NCBI RefSeq assembly: GCF_020071995.1 | Contig: NZ_JABWTK010000005.1 | Span: 186,001-250,000, forward strand | Reading direction: 5' to 3' | Source: Planococcus chinensis | GTDB lineage: Bacteria > Bacillota > Bacilli > Bacillales_A > Planococcaceae | Length of the DNA: 64,000 bases | Part shown: in pieces, positions 25,400 to 34,379 of the stretch | Numbering within the stretch: the first letter of the stretch is position 1 | Layout: every line of letters starts with the position of its first letter | The notes under the pieces: model-generated | The model's input: the letters and a program-made list of their open reading frames with translations, nothing else | Told to the model about the DNA's origin: nothing | Database searches by the model: none | Made by a program: the position numbers and the translations under genes

Positions 25400-26392
25400 T
25401 TATAATAACTCCCGTGCCAGCAACCGATAGACATTCAGCCGTTTTTCCTGGGAATGCGGGATGCTGCAAATCATGGCTTCTTCAAAGCCGTATTGCATTT
25501 GCTCCTGCTGCAATTGATTGGCGACGTCTTTTGCGGAACCGACCAAATGGATGTTGCGGCTTGCCTGGATTTGCATGCGGTCCATTTCCGTCAATGCGGA
25601 ATTTTGTGCTTCTTCCGGTGTCATGAGCGGCATGATGCGGCCTTTCATCAACATGAGGCGTGAAATGTCCTGCGGCAACGCTTCGTATTCCGCTTCTTCG
25701 GCGGTTTCAGCCGTTGTCACCAAATACGATACCGAGATTTGAGGTTTCTCCATAAAAGCGGAAGGGACGAAATTTGTCCGGTAGGAATCCAAAATGTCTT
25801 TTGTCATGCCTCCGTTGAAGAACTGGGCAAACGAATAGCCAACACCCATTCTTCCCGCTTCCAATGCGCTATTGCCGCTCGAGCCGAGCAGCCAGGCTTC
25901 CGGCAATTGGATATGGGTCGGAGAAGCGATGGTTTTATTGTACAGATTGTCTTCCGGTGCTTCGTCGTTGATCAGTTTCAGTGCGGTGTCGAATTTGCCG
26001 TACATGTCATCCGTCATCGCCCGTCGTCCTTCAGACAACGCATATATGGAACTGTGGTCGCCGCCCGGTGCGCGTCCGACGCCGAAATCGATGCGGCCAG
26101 GTGCCAGTGCACTCAGTGTCTTGAACACTTCCGCCAGTTTCAACGGGGAATAATGCATCATCATCACGCCGCCTGTGCCGATCCGGATATTCTCCGTTTT
26201 GGCGCTTAGGTACGCGGCAGTGACTTCAGGCGCTGAGCTGGAAAAGGCACCGGAGCCGTGGTGTTCTGCCATCCACATCCGGCTGTAGCCTAAACTGTCG
26301 GCAAGAACCGCAAGTTCTACCGCTTTTTGCATGGCAGCTTCTGCCGTGTTTCCTGTTGTCACAGGAGCTTGGTCCAATACACTTAACTTCAT
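25400..26392 (-). CDS. LLM-class flavin-dependent oxidoreductase (luciferase-like)
   Basis: 330 aa, typical for single-chain bacterial luciferase-like monooxygenases. Seen: N-terminal LSVLDQAPV, the WMAEHHG block (about 41-47), GTGGVMMMHYSPLK and the GRIDFGVGRAPG turn, a set typical of the YceB-like subgroup. It would use FMN supplied by a reductase; substrate unknown. RBS GGAAGG upstream of the ATG. Monocistronic, with the 21-bp tandem repeats directly downstream. Confidence 0.88.
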   Translation of the reverse strand: MKLSVLDQAPVTTGNTAEAAMQKAVELAVLADSLGYSRMWMAEHHGSGAFSSSAPEVTAAYLSAKTENIRIGTGGVMMMHYSPLKLAEVFKTLSALAPGRIDFGVGRAPGGDHSSIYALSEGRRAMTDDMYGKFDTALKLINDEAPEDNLYNKTIASPTHIQLPEAWLLGSSGNSALEAGRMGVGYSFAQFFNGGMTKDILDSYRTNFVPSAFMEKPQISVSYLVTTAETAEEAEYEALPQDISRLMLMKGRIMPLMTPEEAQNSALTEMDRMQIQASRNIHLVGSAKDVANQLQQEQMQYGFEEAMICSIPHSQEKRLNVYRLLARELL

Positions 26393-26580
26393 CTATATGA
26401 CTTCCTTCCTTATATTGCAAGTTTGCACATTAAGGAGTATAGCAGTCGGGCATTGTGAAATCACTCTATCTGCCTGTACCTGTAGGTAGGCTAAGTGGCA
26501 ACCGCAAATCTTTCCTTGCGGACCTTGCAAAAGCTCGCTACGATGAAAGAAAGACTGAAGAAATGGAAGGGGCGAACGGC

Positions 26581-26820
26581 GTGAAGGACAAGAAGCAGGA
26601 AGTAATTGACGGTTTGACGATCAAGTATCACGCAAACGGCAAAACGATCTGGTCAAAAGGCAAAATCACCGAGAGCCAATCGGAAGGGTACTGGGAATGG
26701 TACCGGACAGACGGGACGATTAAGCGCTCCGGCTATTTTGAAAAGGGCGATCCTGTCGGGGAATGGATAACGTATGACAGTGAGGGGAAGACGTACAAAA
26801 CGACGAACCGGGATAAGTGA
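26581..26820 (+). CDS. MORN/YwqK-like repeat protein
   Basis: 79 aa from GTG 26581, chosen for AAGGGG 8 nt upstream; the frame stays open further 5' but with poor protein character. Seen: two or three MORN-like strands (YHANGKTIWSKG, GYWEWYRTDGTIKRSGYF, GEWITYDSEGK), as in the YwqK antitoxin-like family. Function unknown; a membrane- or protein-binding role is generic for MORN repeats. Confidence 0.7.
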   Translation: MKDKKQEVIDGLTIKYHANGKTIWSKGKITESQSEGYWEWYRTDGTIKRSGYFEKGDPVGEWITYDSEGKTYKTTNRDK

Positions 26821-26923
26821 AATTGGGCCTTTGAAACTTTTGAATCTTTTTCAGCAGGTGTTCCGTATAATTAAAGCGAGCTAGAAAAAGCTTTCACTTA
26901 TTCTTTTCGAAAGGCATGATCCA

Positions 26924-27709
26924 ATGGGTACCGTTGCACTTGTCATCTTAATCTTTTTTCTACCGTATGCCTGGTTTCTCTGGTCCAGCATGAGTTCGAA
27001 AACCGGGAAACCGCGCTGGAAAAAACCGCTGGCCGTTCTTTTGGCATTGATCCTGATCAGTGCGGGTTTAAACTATTATTTTTCCGATACATATCAGCTT
27101 TCTTTTTTCCAAAATGGATTTGAAAGCAAAGTGGCCATCGTGGTTTCGCTGGCGTTTCTGCTAGTTGTTTCAATCATCAACGTAATCACAAGCATTCTTT
27201 TCAAAGGGGCGCCCAAGTCGTTCCATAACCCGAAAGTGGCATGGGTTGTCACAGCGGTGCTCTGTGGGACCATCCTGTTTTTCACCATATGGGTGTATCC
27301 ATTGGCAGAGAAAGCATCCTATATCAACAAAGTCGAGAATGCTTTAGCCTTGTCCGAGGAGCAGCAAGCCGATGAGGAAATCACCGTCGTGTTTATGAGT
27401 TCTGAAAAAGAATGCTTCCGGACTTCCACGAATAATTGCACTAACGAAACGTACAAAAACGCATTTTTCCTCAAAAACAATTTGGATACACAAAAAGAGG
27501 TCCAGGTGCGGATTCGGGCACTGGACTCCGAAGAAAAAGAATTGAAAGTCATCGAATCGGATATCATGACGCTGGAAGCAGGGGAATTGAAGCTGATCGA
27601 GACGGAAGAATCATCTGATCTCGAGAGCATCTGGAGCCGAACTTCCTTTGAAACCGATAAACGGGTTCGTTCTTATGAATCTTTGTTCCGGTACCGGGAT
27701 GCCGAGTAA
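26924..27709 (+). CDS. Membrane protein of unknown function
   Basis: 261 aa. Four hydrophobic helices in the first ~130 residues (near 3-20, 35-50, 68-90, 105-125), then a soluble C-terminal domain of ~130 residues with a Cys pair (CFRTSTNNC) and β-strand character, probably extracytoplasmic. No family recognised. The ATG has AAAGGCA-type RBS spacing. It is followed by a shared terminator with the converging nuclease gene. Confidence 0.65.
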   Translation: MGTVALVILIFFLPYAWFLWSSMSSKTGKPRWKKPLAVLLALILISAGLNYYFSDTYQLSFFQNGFESKVAIVVSLAFLLVVSIINVITSILFKGAPKSFHNPKVAWVVTAVLCGTILFFTIWVYPLAEKASYINKVENALALSEEQQADEEITVVFMSSEKECFRTSTNNCTNETYKNAFFLKNNLDTQKEVQVRIRALDSEEKELKVIESDIMTLEAGELKLIETEESSDLESIWSRTSFETDKRVRSYESLFRYRDAE

Positions 27710-27744
27710 AAAAACTGTCAGGTCAAACAACATTCTATCTATAT

Positions 27745-27784
27745 AAAAAATCCGCCCTCTTCAACATGAGGGCGGATTTCTTTT
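27745..27784. terminator. Bidirectional terminator
   Basis: AAATCCGCCCTC/GAGGGCGGATTT stem with A and T tracts, of the same type as 21968, 29232 and 32897. Confidence 0.85.
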
Positions 27785-27811
27785 GGCTATCTGTGTATTC
27801 GTGTTTAAGGC

Positions 27812-29071
27812 TTACTCGCCGACCATGCCGTCATGATCATTATCCCGCATGTACGGGTATAACCAATGGTCGCTCATGATTGGCATGCTGAAACCAGCAT
27901 CTTTTGCTTCTTTGATTGTCACTTGTCCGTTGCCGTTTGTGTCCACGCTGGAAACATCTCCGCCTGTGTTTGCAGGAGCTGACTCCACAGGGGCACTCTC
28001 AGCGGCTGCAGTGCTTGAATCAGCAGGTTCACTATCGGTTAAGCCGAGTGATGCATTGACTTCATCCGGGTTCACATTGTCGAATGTATCAACGACTTCG
28101 TTGCCCGCTACCGTATACGTGTACTGGTAGCTTGAAGGAATCTGTGTGTCCGTATCCGGGTAAGTGATGACGGCTTCAAAATTCGTCGCTCCGCCTGCAT
28201 CGCGGATGACGTCTTCCATATAAGCTTGGTCACCATGGCGGTTGAGCGTGCTTTCTTGCGGGGTGATATTGTAGGCATTCGATACCCCGCCAAGAGAATC
28301 CGCAATGACATGCCCTTCGTCTAATATGTCACTTTCGACACCTGGAACCTTCGCCTCATCCGAATAATATCTGCCAGCCGATGTTACAGGTTCGCTATCA
28401 TCATCCTGTAGAATGATTTCGGCAGCAACGACGCGTTCCAGTTGCCCGTGCTCATTCGTGAAGGCCCAATATTCCCGGTCCCCAAACCCGATGTCGACAA
28501 CGATTTTAGGTTCGCGGTATCCGGACAAATCTCCGCCATCCACTTCGACCAGTTGGTATCCTGCGAACAAATCAGTCTTTTGTTTGGCCGCGGCTTCTGC
28601 AGCTGCTTTTTCTTTAGCTGCTAGTTCCTGTGCTGCTTTCTCTTTCGAAAGCTTCTCGGCTTTCGCTTTTTCTTCGGCTGCTTTCACTTTTGCCAGCTCT
28701 TCAGCCTTTGCTTTTTCTTGGCTTTCTTTCTCTGCTGCCAGACGCGCTTCTTCTTTTTCCTTTTCCAGCGCCGCCTGTTTTTTAGTTTCTTCCTGAGCAA
28801 TCCATTGTTCTTCGGCTTTTTCCTCGGCCGCTTTTTCTTTCTGCGCTTCCATCTGTTCACTTTCGACATCGGCTGCAGTTTCAACTTCTTCTGCTGTCAT
28901 TCCAAAACCGACAAAAGAGCCAATGATTACAATAAATGAAGCACCCGCCGCCAGAGCATTTTGCTTAACCGTCAGCCCTTTTTTGAACAAGGCACTAACC
29001 AATAACATAACGATGCTTGCAGCAAAAGCGAGCAAGGCAAGCAGCAATAAGACTAAAAATAAATTGCTCAT
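27812..29071 (-). CDS. Membrane-tethered DNA/RNA non-specific endonuclease with Excalibur-like C-terminus
   Basis: 419 aa. Order: two N-terminal hydrophobic helices (about 3-25 and 37-60); a long Ala/Lys/Glu-rich coiled coil (about 70-165); a ββα-metal nuclease domain with DEGHVIADSLGG (about 247-258) supplying the His-metal site and a downstream N-x-x-P-Q...N pattern (Endonuclease_NS_2-like); an acidic/Ser/Ala linker; and an EF-hand-like C-terminus (DTNGNGQVT and DNDHDGM). It probably acts outside the membrane, degrading extracellular DNA for nutrition, competition or biofilm turnover. The coiled coil as a spacer through the wall is inference. Confidence 0.8.
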   Translation of the reverse strand: MSNLFLVLLLLALLAFAASIVMLLVSALFKKGLTVKQNALAAGASFIVIIGSFVGFGMTAEEVETAADVESEQMEAQKEKAAEEKAEEQWIAQEETKKQAALEKEKEEARLAAEKESQEKAKAEELAKVKAAEEKAKAEKLSKEKAAQELAAKEKAAAEAAAKQKTDLFAGYQLVEVDGGDLSGYREPKIVVDIGFGDREYWAFTNEHGQLERVVAAEIILQDDDSEPVTSAGRYYSDEAKVPGVESDILDEGHVIADSLGGVSNAYNITPQESTLNRHGDQAYMEDVIRDAGGATNFEAVITYPDTDTQIPSSYQYTYTVAGNEVVDTFDNVNPDEVNASLGLTDSEPADSSTAAAESAPVESAPANTGGDVSSVDTNGNGQVTIKEAKDAGFSMPIMSDHWLYPYMRDNDHDGMVGE

Positions 29072-29231
29072 TTCGTATTTTCCCCCTAATTTCTAACTAG
29101 ATCTATATGACTATTTTCCAAAGTTGACTATAACATGATTAGGAAGGGAAATACTAGGGGGTGGTAAGTTTTTGTATGGAATTATTTGGATTTATTTATT
29201 GAAATGAAATTCCCTTTATCTAATAAACGCT

Positions 29232-29270
29232 AAGAAATCCGCTCTATTGTTGAATAGAGCGGATTTCTTC
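29232..29270. terminator. Terminator after the ArAE-type gene
   Basis: AAGAAATCCGCTCTATT/AATAGAGCGGATTTCTT near-perfect stem with short A/T runs. Confidence 0.8.
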
Positions 29271-29331
29271 ATGAATAGGAAACAAACATTTATCGGGTAT
29301 GTTCGAACTCGATCGCATTCGAGTGATCCAA

Positions 29332-30381
29332 TTATTTTTCCGCTTCCAGCACAGCCTTCACGCTGTTCGGATCAAAAAACTTATCCACTAAATCGTAGAT
29401 CGTGATGAGCTCGTAAAGAATCGTGAACTCCGGCGGGAATAGGGTAGGCTCCACCGCATCGCTTGCCGTGACGCCTTTGCTGTTCTCCCAAAACAGGTTG
29501 GTAATCCGTTTTAATTGGTGCTGATGCTTTTCATGGTCGTAGTCGAGGGAATGCTGCAAGTCGTCCGCAAGTTCCGCAACGGCCTGCATAATGGTATTGC
29601 GCTCAGCGGGTGTCCACTCCAAATCATCCAGCGGGATCCGAAGCAAAGCATCCAAATGGAACTCGAGGTTATGCAGAAAGAGCAATTGCCTTTCGGCCAT
29701 CTGAAGCTCGGCTTCACGGTTGCGAACCCACGGGTATAAGCTGAAATCATCCCGCTGGTAATGAATCAATTTCTCCGTCTTTTTGATTTCCGTTGTCAGC
29801 CCTTTAACAATTTCCCGGTCTTCCTGAAGATCCGCATCTCCTTCAAAGAGAATCGTATGGAATGTGTGTTCCAACAATTTGCCTGCACGTTCGCTGATGC
29901 TTTGGATGCTGTTTAGAATATCGGCCCGGTAATTCGGCGGGAACACGAACATGTTGACAGCGGTAGAAACGAGCAGCCCAATTGTCGTTGTGCCTAAGCG
30001 GATGAAGAACGCAATCAGGAAATGATCGTGGATGACTTCAACCATCGCGACAGAAGTCAATGTCGCGACGAGCAAGCCCGCGTGCAGATTGAGTCGATAA
30101 CAGATGGCAATCGTGGCAATCGCGGCGAGTGTATAGGTGATCGGGGAATTCCCGAAGAAGGTAATGAAGAGAACGGCGAACGCAGAACCGATCGCAGATG
30201 CCGGGAACCGGACAAGTCCTTTTTTGATCGAATCGCTGACGGTCGGCTCAACCGTCACAATGGCCGTGATGACCGCAAAGACAGGCGGCCAGCCGAACCA
30301 TTCGCAAATAATGGCTGTTAAAAAGATCGCTATCCCGGTTTTTAAAATCCGGCTGCCATTGAAATGAAAGGATCGCATCAT
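29332..30381 (-). CDS. Aromatic acid exporter (ArAE/FUSC) family membrane protein
   Basis: 349 aa. Seen: about five to six N-terminal transmembrane helices (residues ~12-150) with FAVITAIVTVEPTVSDS, a conserved block of ArAE_1 proteins, followed by a ~190-residue cytoplasmic helical domain (DUF939-like C-terminus). Family knowledge: exporters or relatives of fusaric-acid/aromatic acid efflux proteins; substrate unknown. RBS AAAGGATGG upstream of ATG-ATG. Confidence 0.85.
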   Translation of the reverse strand: MMRSFHFNGSRILKTGIAIFLTAIICEWFGWPPVFAVITAIVTVEPTVSDSIKKGLVRFPASAIGSAFAVLFITFFGNSPITYTLAAIATIAICYRLNLHAGLLVATLTSVAMVEVIHDHFLIAFFIRLGTTTIGLLVSTAVNMFVFPPNYRADILNSIQSISERAGKLLEHTFHTILFEGDADLQEDREIVKGLTTEIKKTEKLIHYQRDDFSLYPWVRNREAELQMAERQLLFLHNLEFHLDALLRIPLDDLEWTPAERNTIMQAVAELADDLQHSLDYDHEKHQHQLKRITNLFWENSKGVTASDAVEPTLFPPEFTILYELITIYDLVDKFFDPNSVKAVLEAEK

Positions 30382-30548
30382 CTGTTAACCATCCTTTCTT
30401 TTATGGAGTATTTTTACCGTATTTTAGTATATCATTCATTTCTAACTGGATTCCATGGCAATTCTGGTGATGGAGCCACTGAAATCTAGACGTACCGGGA
30501 ATTTGAGTGGGTGGAGAATCAGGTGGACAGAGTCCAAAAAAACATGGG

Positions 30549-30583
30549 AAAATGCCCATCCATTTTCGGGTGGGCATTTTTTA
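30549..30583. terminator. Terminator after the peptidoglycan-binding gene
   Basis: AAAATGCCCA(T)CC / GG(G)TGGGCATTTT stem with T run; usable on both strands. Confidence 0.75.
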
Positions 30584-30632
30584 TGGCAGGCGTCGCATAT
30601 AAATTTAAGAGAGTTTCTTCCATTAACAAGTT

Positions 30633-31277
30633 CTACTGATATTCCGCGTATATCGCGACCCATGTATTCACGCCGACAATGCCGTCCACTTTCAAGCCTT
30701 TGTCCCTCTGGTACTGCCGGACATTTCTGTTGGTCTCGGCTCCAAAGACCCCATCAACCGCTGTTTTTAATCCGTACTCGTTCAATGTCCATTGGAGAAG
30801 CAGCACTTCCATGCGGTTGCTTCCTTCGCGCATGATGAACTGATGCTCCGGTGCAATGTCCATCAAGTTTCTGAGTTCGGTCGGAAGTTCCCCGTCTGGA
30901 TCTGTTGGTTTTTTATGCTCTGCGTAGATGGCGACCCACGTATTCACGCCGACGATGCCATCGACTTTCAAGCCTTTATCTTTCTGGTACTGCCGGACAT
31001 TCTTGTCGGTCGCAGCGCCAAATACGCCATCGACCGCTGTTTTTAATCCGTACTGGTTCAATGTCCATTGGAGGAGTTTCACTTCAATCCGTGTGCTTCC
31101 TTTGCGCAGCGTGTACTGATGTTCCGGGGCGACGGTCATGAGCTTCGCAAGATTGGCTGGCAGCTTGTCTTCCTTGACTGCAGTTGCATGGCTTACAGCT
31201 TCCACCGGCTGAGAGGAGAAGGGAGAGGCAAGCAATAACCCGAATACCAGCAACATGGGAACCCATTTTTTCTTCAC
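30633..31277 (-). CDS. Secreted peptidoglycan-binding protein with two PG_binding_1 domains
   Basis: 214 aa from GTG 31277. The start is decided by AGGAGG about 8 nt upstream and a proper signal peptide (KKKWVPMLLVFGLLLASPF, likely cleaved after VEA). Two near-identical repeats follow, each with LLQWTLN-x-YGLKTAVDGVFGA, NVRQYQ, DKGLKVDGIVGVNTWVAIYAE, which is the PG_binding_1 fold. No catalytic domain is present, so it probably decorates or organises the cell wall. The two modules are about 80% identical, suggesting recent duplication. Confidence 0.85.
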   Translation of the reverse strand: MKKKWVPMLLVFGLLLASPFSSQPVEAVSHATAVKEDKLPANLAKLMTVAPEHQYTLRKGSTRIEVKLLQWTLNQYGLKTAVDGVFGAATDKNVRQYQKDKGLKVDGIVGVNTWVAIYAEHKKPTDPDGELPTELRNLMDIAPEHQFIMREGSNRMEVLLLQWTLNEYGLKTAVDGVFGAETNRNVRQYQRDKGLKVDGIVGVNTWVAIYAEYQ

Positions 31278-31521
31278 GGCTGATTCCTCCTGAATTTGTA
31301 GTTGCCCCCTGTGTACCCAGTTTTTGGCTACATGAAACAGCTGGGCAGAAAAATAAAATCCATCAAAATTACCGCTTTTTTGGACAGCCGAAAAAGGAGA
31401 CGGCTTACCAACTATGGAGGCAATTGTTATTTCTAATACTTTACATTTATAGGGAACTGCTGTCATTGTGACCGCCGTGAAGGTATACTTTAGAAAAAGA
31501 AGCATACAGGGGGCGAAGGTT

Positions 31522-32238
31522 TTGGGTTTATTTGATAAATTTTTAAAAAAGCCGGAAAAAACAGCGGATTTAAGCGGCATTTCATTGAAGAAAAAGACGG
31601 CAACGATTGTGTTGGAGAAGAAAAAGCTGACGGGCGTTTCGGCCAGAGTCGGCATTGTGCTGGATATTTCAGGTTCGATGCGGAAATTGTACAACGAAGG
31701 CGTCGTACAGGACGTGGTGGAGCGCGTGCTGGCAGTCGCGAGCCAGTTTGATGATGACGGCGAGTTGGATGTTTGGGTTTACGACAACGAATTCTCACGG
31801 CTGCCGGCAGCGACCGAGGCAACATTCATGGGCTATGTGGAAAAGAACATCCTGTCAAACTCGGGCGTCCACAAATTCGGCCGCAACGATGAGCCGAAAG
31901 TGATGGAAGACGTGATCCGCAAGTACACGAAACAAGACCCGAGCGGTGAGCCGGTGTTCCTTGTCTTCATCAATGACGGCGGATGCAAACCGGGCATCAA
32001 GAAATTCATCGTCGAATCTTCAAACCAGCCGATTTTCTGGCAGTTTGTCGGCATCGGCGACTCGAATTTTGATGTCCTGCGGAGACTTGATACGATGGAA
32101 GGGCGCGTCGTCGACAACGCGAATTTCTTCCATCTCGACGACATCAGCCAAGTATCAGACGCGGAATTGTACGACCAGCTGTTGAATGAATTTCCGATGT
32201 GGCTGAAGGAAGCGAAAGGAAAAGGGATTTTGAAGTAA
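31522..32238 (+). CDS. von Willebrand factor A domain protein
   Basis: 238 aa. Seen: the MIDAS motif DISGSM near residue 47, central DGELDVWVYDNEF, and a late NDGG metal-site loop, so an intact vWA domain covers most of the chain. The LGLFDKFLKKPEK N-terminus and TTG start with GGGGGCGAAGG before it resemble vWA proteins of tellurite/stress (Ter-type) clusters; no ter genes are near. It probably mediates metal-dependent protein interactions in the cytosol. Divergent from the peptidoglycan-binding gene. Confidence 0.8.
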   Translation: MGLFDKFLKKPEKTADLSGISLKKKTATIVLEKKKLTGVSARVGIVLDISGSMRKLYNEGVVQDVVERVLAVASQFDDDGELDVWVYDNEFSRLPAATEATFMGYVEKNILSNSGVHKFGRNDEPKVMEDVIRKYTKQDPSGEPVFLVFINDGGCKPGIKKFIVESSNQPIFWQFVGIGDSNFDVLRRLDTMEGRVVDNANFFHLDDISQVSDAELYDQLLNEFPMWLKEAKGKGILK

Positions 32239-32334
32239 GCTCTCAGGCCTTCAGTTTACAAAACGTCACCCCATTGGTATATTGAGCGTGAATGCAATGT
32301 TTTACAAATACGGCTAAGGAAAGAGGTTGGACAA

Positions 32335-32844
32335 ATGGATGTGCAATTCCCCATTGGAAAATTAGAAGTTCCTGAACACGTAACAACTGAACATGTGCAA
32401 GAATGGCTCGGGAAGATCAGCAGCTACACGGCGCGCTTAAGAGAAGCGGTCGATGGACTGGACGATGAGCAGCTCGGCAAAAAGTACCGGGAAGGCAGCT
32501 GGACGGTGCGCCAGCTGGTGCATCATATCGCTGATTCGCAGCTGACGATGTATCAGCGCCTTAGACTGGCGTTAACGGATGACAATCCGACGGTCCCGGC
32601 TTTTGACCAGGAAAAATGGGCAGAGCTGCCGGACAACGACTTGCCGGTGGAAAGCTCGGTCCGCATTTTGGAAGGCTTGAATGAACGCATCGTTGCGATT
32701 GGGAAGCGCGTGACGGACGAGCAATTGACGCGCGTTTTCACCCACGAGACGAACGGCGAAATCAGCGTTGCGACCAAACTCGCCAAACTGTGCTGGCACG
32801 AAGAGCATCATCTGGAGCATATCAAAATCGCCTTAGCGAAGTGA
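32335..32844 (+). CDS. DinB/YfiT-family metal-dependent transferase (BstA-like)
   Basis: 169 aa. Seen: a four-helix DinB-type fold with the metal-binding His pattern HHIADS (about 63-68) and HEEHHLEHI (about 155-163), and WTVRQLVHH. Family knowledge: the YfiT/BstA group contains bacillithiol S-transferases that conjugate electrophiles to bacillithiol. Substrate here is inferred only from family. The RBS is AAAGAGG. Monocistronic, with a terminator after it. Confidence 0.8.
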   Translation: MDVQFPIGKLEVPEHVTTEHVQEWLGKISSYTARLREAVDGLDDEQLGKKYREGSWTVRQLVHHIADSQLTMYQRLRLALTDDNPTVPAFDQEKWAELPDNDLPVESSVRILEGLNERIVAIGKRVTDEQLTRVFTHETNGEISVATKLAKLCWHEEHHLEHIKIALAK

Positions 32845-32896
32845 TGAGCACTAGCTTATCGAAGTCAAAGTTAAAATAAACTTTAATCTTTAGACA

Positions 32897-32934
32897 AAAT
32901 CCGTTCTATTTAATGATAGAGCGGATTTTTTTTA
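32897..32934 (+). terminator. AATCCG/CGGATT-family terminator
   Basis: AAATCCGTTCTAT/ATAGAGCGGATTT followed by a T run. Confidence 0.85.
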
Positions 32935-33073
32935 CCAAAAAAGGGGAATAGGAACTTGTATATAATACCATCGGTGTCAGCTCATCAAATCGAGAAATTC
33001 CATGGTTTGATTAGGCAAATCTGCATTGGTTAGTTGTGGTCCTGGAGAAACGCTCAGGAAGGGAGTTTTTTAG

Positions 33074-33391
33074 ATGGATCCGGTCATAGACATCATCCGC
33101 ATCGTTTTGCCAATTGTTATTGTAGGAGCGATTGCTTTATTTGTAATCAGTCGGCTGAAAGCGAAACAGAAGCGAGGCACGCTCGGCAAGAAAGAAACAA
33201 CAGAAGCTCAAACGCTGTTGGACAGCTTGATTCCGCTCGGCATGATTGTTGGAATCGGAGGCGGAGTGCTGATCAGTCTCTTGTTCTCCGTTTCCATGTG
33301 CCTGGCCATTCCGCTCGGCGCTGGAATTGGGATGCTGGCCGGCTACTATGCTTACGAATCTTACAGCAAAGCAGAAAAGAGCCATTCCTAG
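33074..33391 (+). CDS. Small membrane protein of unknown function
   Basis: 105 aa. Two to three hydrophobic helices: an N-terminal one (about 5-27) and a Gly-rich pair (about 55-95, GMIVGIGGGVLISLLF and LAIPLGAGIGMLAGYYA). GGAAGGGAG precedes the ATG. No family recognised. An overlapping frame from 33034 is a shadow. Confidence 0.65.
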   Translation: MDPVIDIIRIVLPIVIVGAIALFVISRLKAKQKRGTLGKKETTEAQTLLDSLIPLGMIVGIGGGVLISLLFSVSMCLAIPLGAGIGMLAGYYAYESYSKAEKSHS

Positions 33392-33483
33392 AAAATGCCG
33401 ATACAGATGCAAGGGATTGAATCGATTGAGTTTGGAATCAAGGAAGCGTACGCTTAAAGCAGAAACGAGAGGAGTGGTTGGGA

Positions 33484-34242
33484 ATGGAAGGAGCAATACC
33501 AGAATGGACGTTGAATGATGGAACGGTGCTGCCGGTTACCGGACTTGGTACATACGGGCTTTGGGGCAATGCCGGGGCGAACGCCGTCAGCAGCGGCATT
33601 TCGCGTGAAGACATCTGGGTGACGTCCAAACTGCCGGGCCGCTACCACAATTACGAGAAAGCCGTAGTGGCGATTCAGGAATCCTTGTACCGTTCAAACC
33701 TGGATTATTTTGATCTGTATGTGATCCACTGGCCGCTTCCGAATCAGGACCAATACGTGGAAGCGTGGCAAGCCTTGATTGATGCGCAGAAATGGGGGCT
33801 CGTCCGCTCGATTGGCGTCAGCAACTTCCTGCCGGAACACTTGGAGCGCATCATCGGGGAGACCGGAGTCACGCCGAGTCTGAACCAGGTGGAACTGCAT
33901 CCGTTCTTCAATCAGGAAGAACAACGGAACTTTCACCAGAAACACAATATCCAAACTCAGTCATGGAGTCCGATTGCCCGGGCTGCGGATATTCTGTCGA
34001 ATGAAACGGTCCAAAAAATCGCTGGAAACCACAACAAGACGGTTCCCCAAATTGTGCTGCGCTGGCAGTACCAGATCGGCTCTGTATCGATTCCGAGATC
34101 CACTTCGCCCGAGCGGCAACGGGAAAACCTGGAGATTTTTGATTTCGTTTTAAACGAAAATGAAATGGCTGAAATCGCTGCTTTGACACGTCCGGATGGC
34201 AGATTGTTTGATATGGACCCAGCGACTCATGAAGAGTTTTAA
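33484..34242 (+). CDS. Aldo/keto reductase lacking its active-site segment
   Basis: 252 aa, about 35 residues shorter than relatives. Most of the barrel is present: LPVTGLGTYGLWG, VTSKLPGR, VIHWPLP, KWGLVRSIGVSNF, SWSPIARA and the C-terminal NADPH-site SIPRSTSPER. Between GNAGANAV (about residue 36) and SGISREDI the segment GYR-x-IDTA-x-x-Y-x-NE-x-x-VG is missing. It carries the catalytic Asp and Tyr of the AKR tetrad; Lys and His remain. The reading frame is kept. The junction (about 33586-33603) can be explained by recombination between short repeats encoding SSG and SG-I. Probably catalytically dead, or an assembly error. ATG 33484 has a GAGGAG site. Confidence 0.8.
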   Translation: MEGAIPEWTLNDGTVLPVTGLGTYGLWGNAGANAVSSGISREDIWVTSKLPGRYHNYEKAVVAIQESLYRSNLDYFDLYVIHWPLPNQDQYVEAWQALIDAQKWGLVRSIGVSNFLPEHLERIIGETGVTPSLNQVELHPFFNQEEQRNFHQKHNIQTQSWSPIARAADILSNETVQKIAGNHNKTVPQIVLRWQYQIGSVSIPRSTSPERQRENLEIFDFVLNENEMAEIAALTRPDGRLFDMDPATHEEF

Positions 34243-34259
34243 GATAAGCACATGCATCA

Positions 34260-34298
34260 GCACACCCGTCGCAAGACACTGGCGGGTGTGTTTTTTAT
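34260..34298 (+). terminator. Terminator after the shortened aldo/keto reductase
   Basis: CACACCCG...CGGGTGTG stem with a TTTTTT tail. Confidence 0.85.
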
Positions 34299-34379
34299 TC
34301 CCTTTTGGCAGGGTTTTGCTGGAAAACAGTTTTGCCGCAAAGCCAATAAGGGAAGAGAAGGGAGAGGAGGGGTTAAAAC

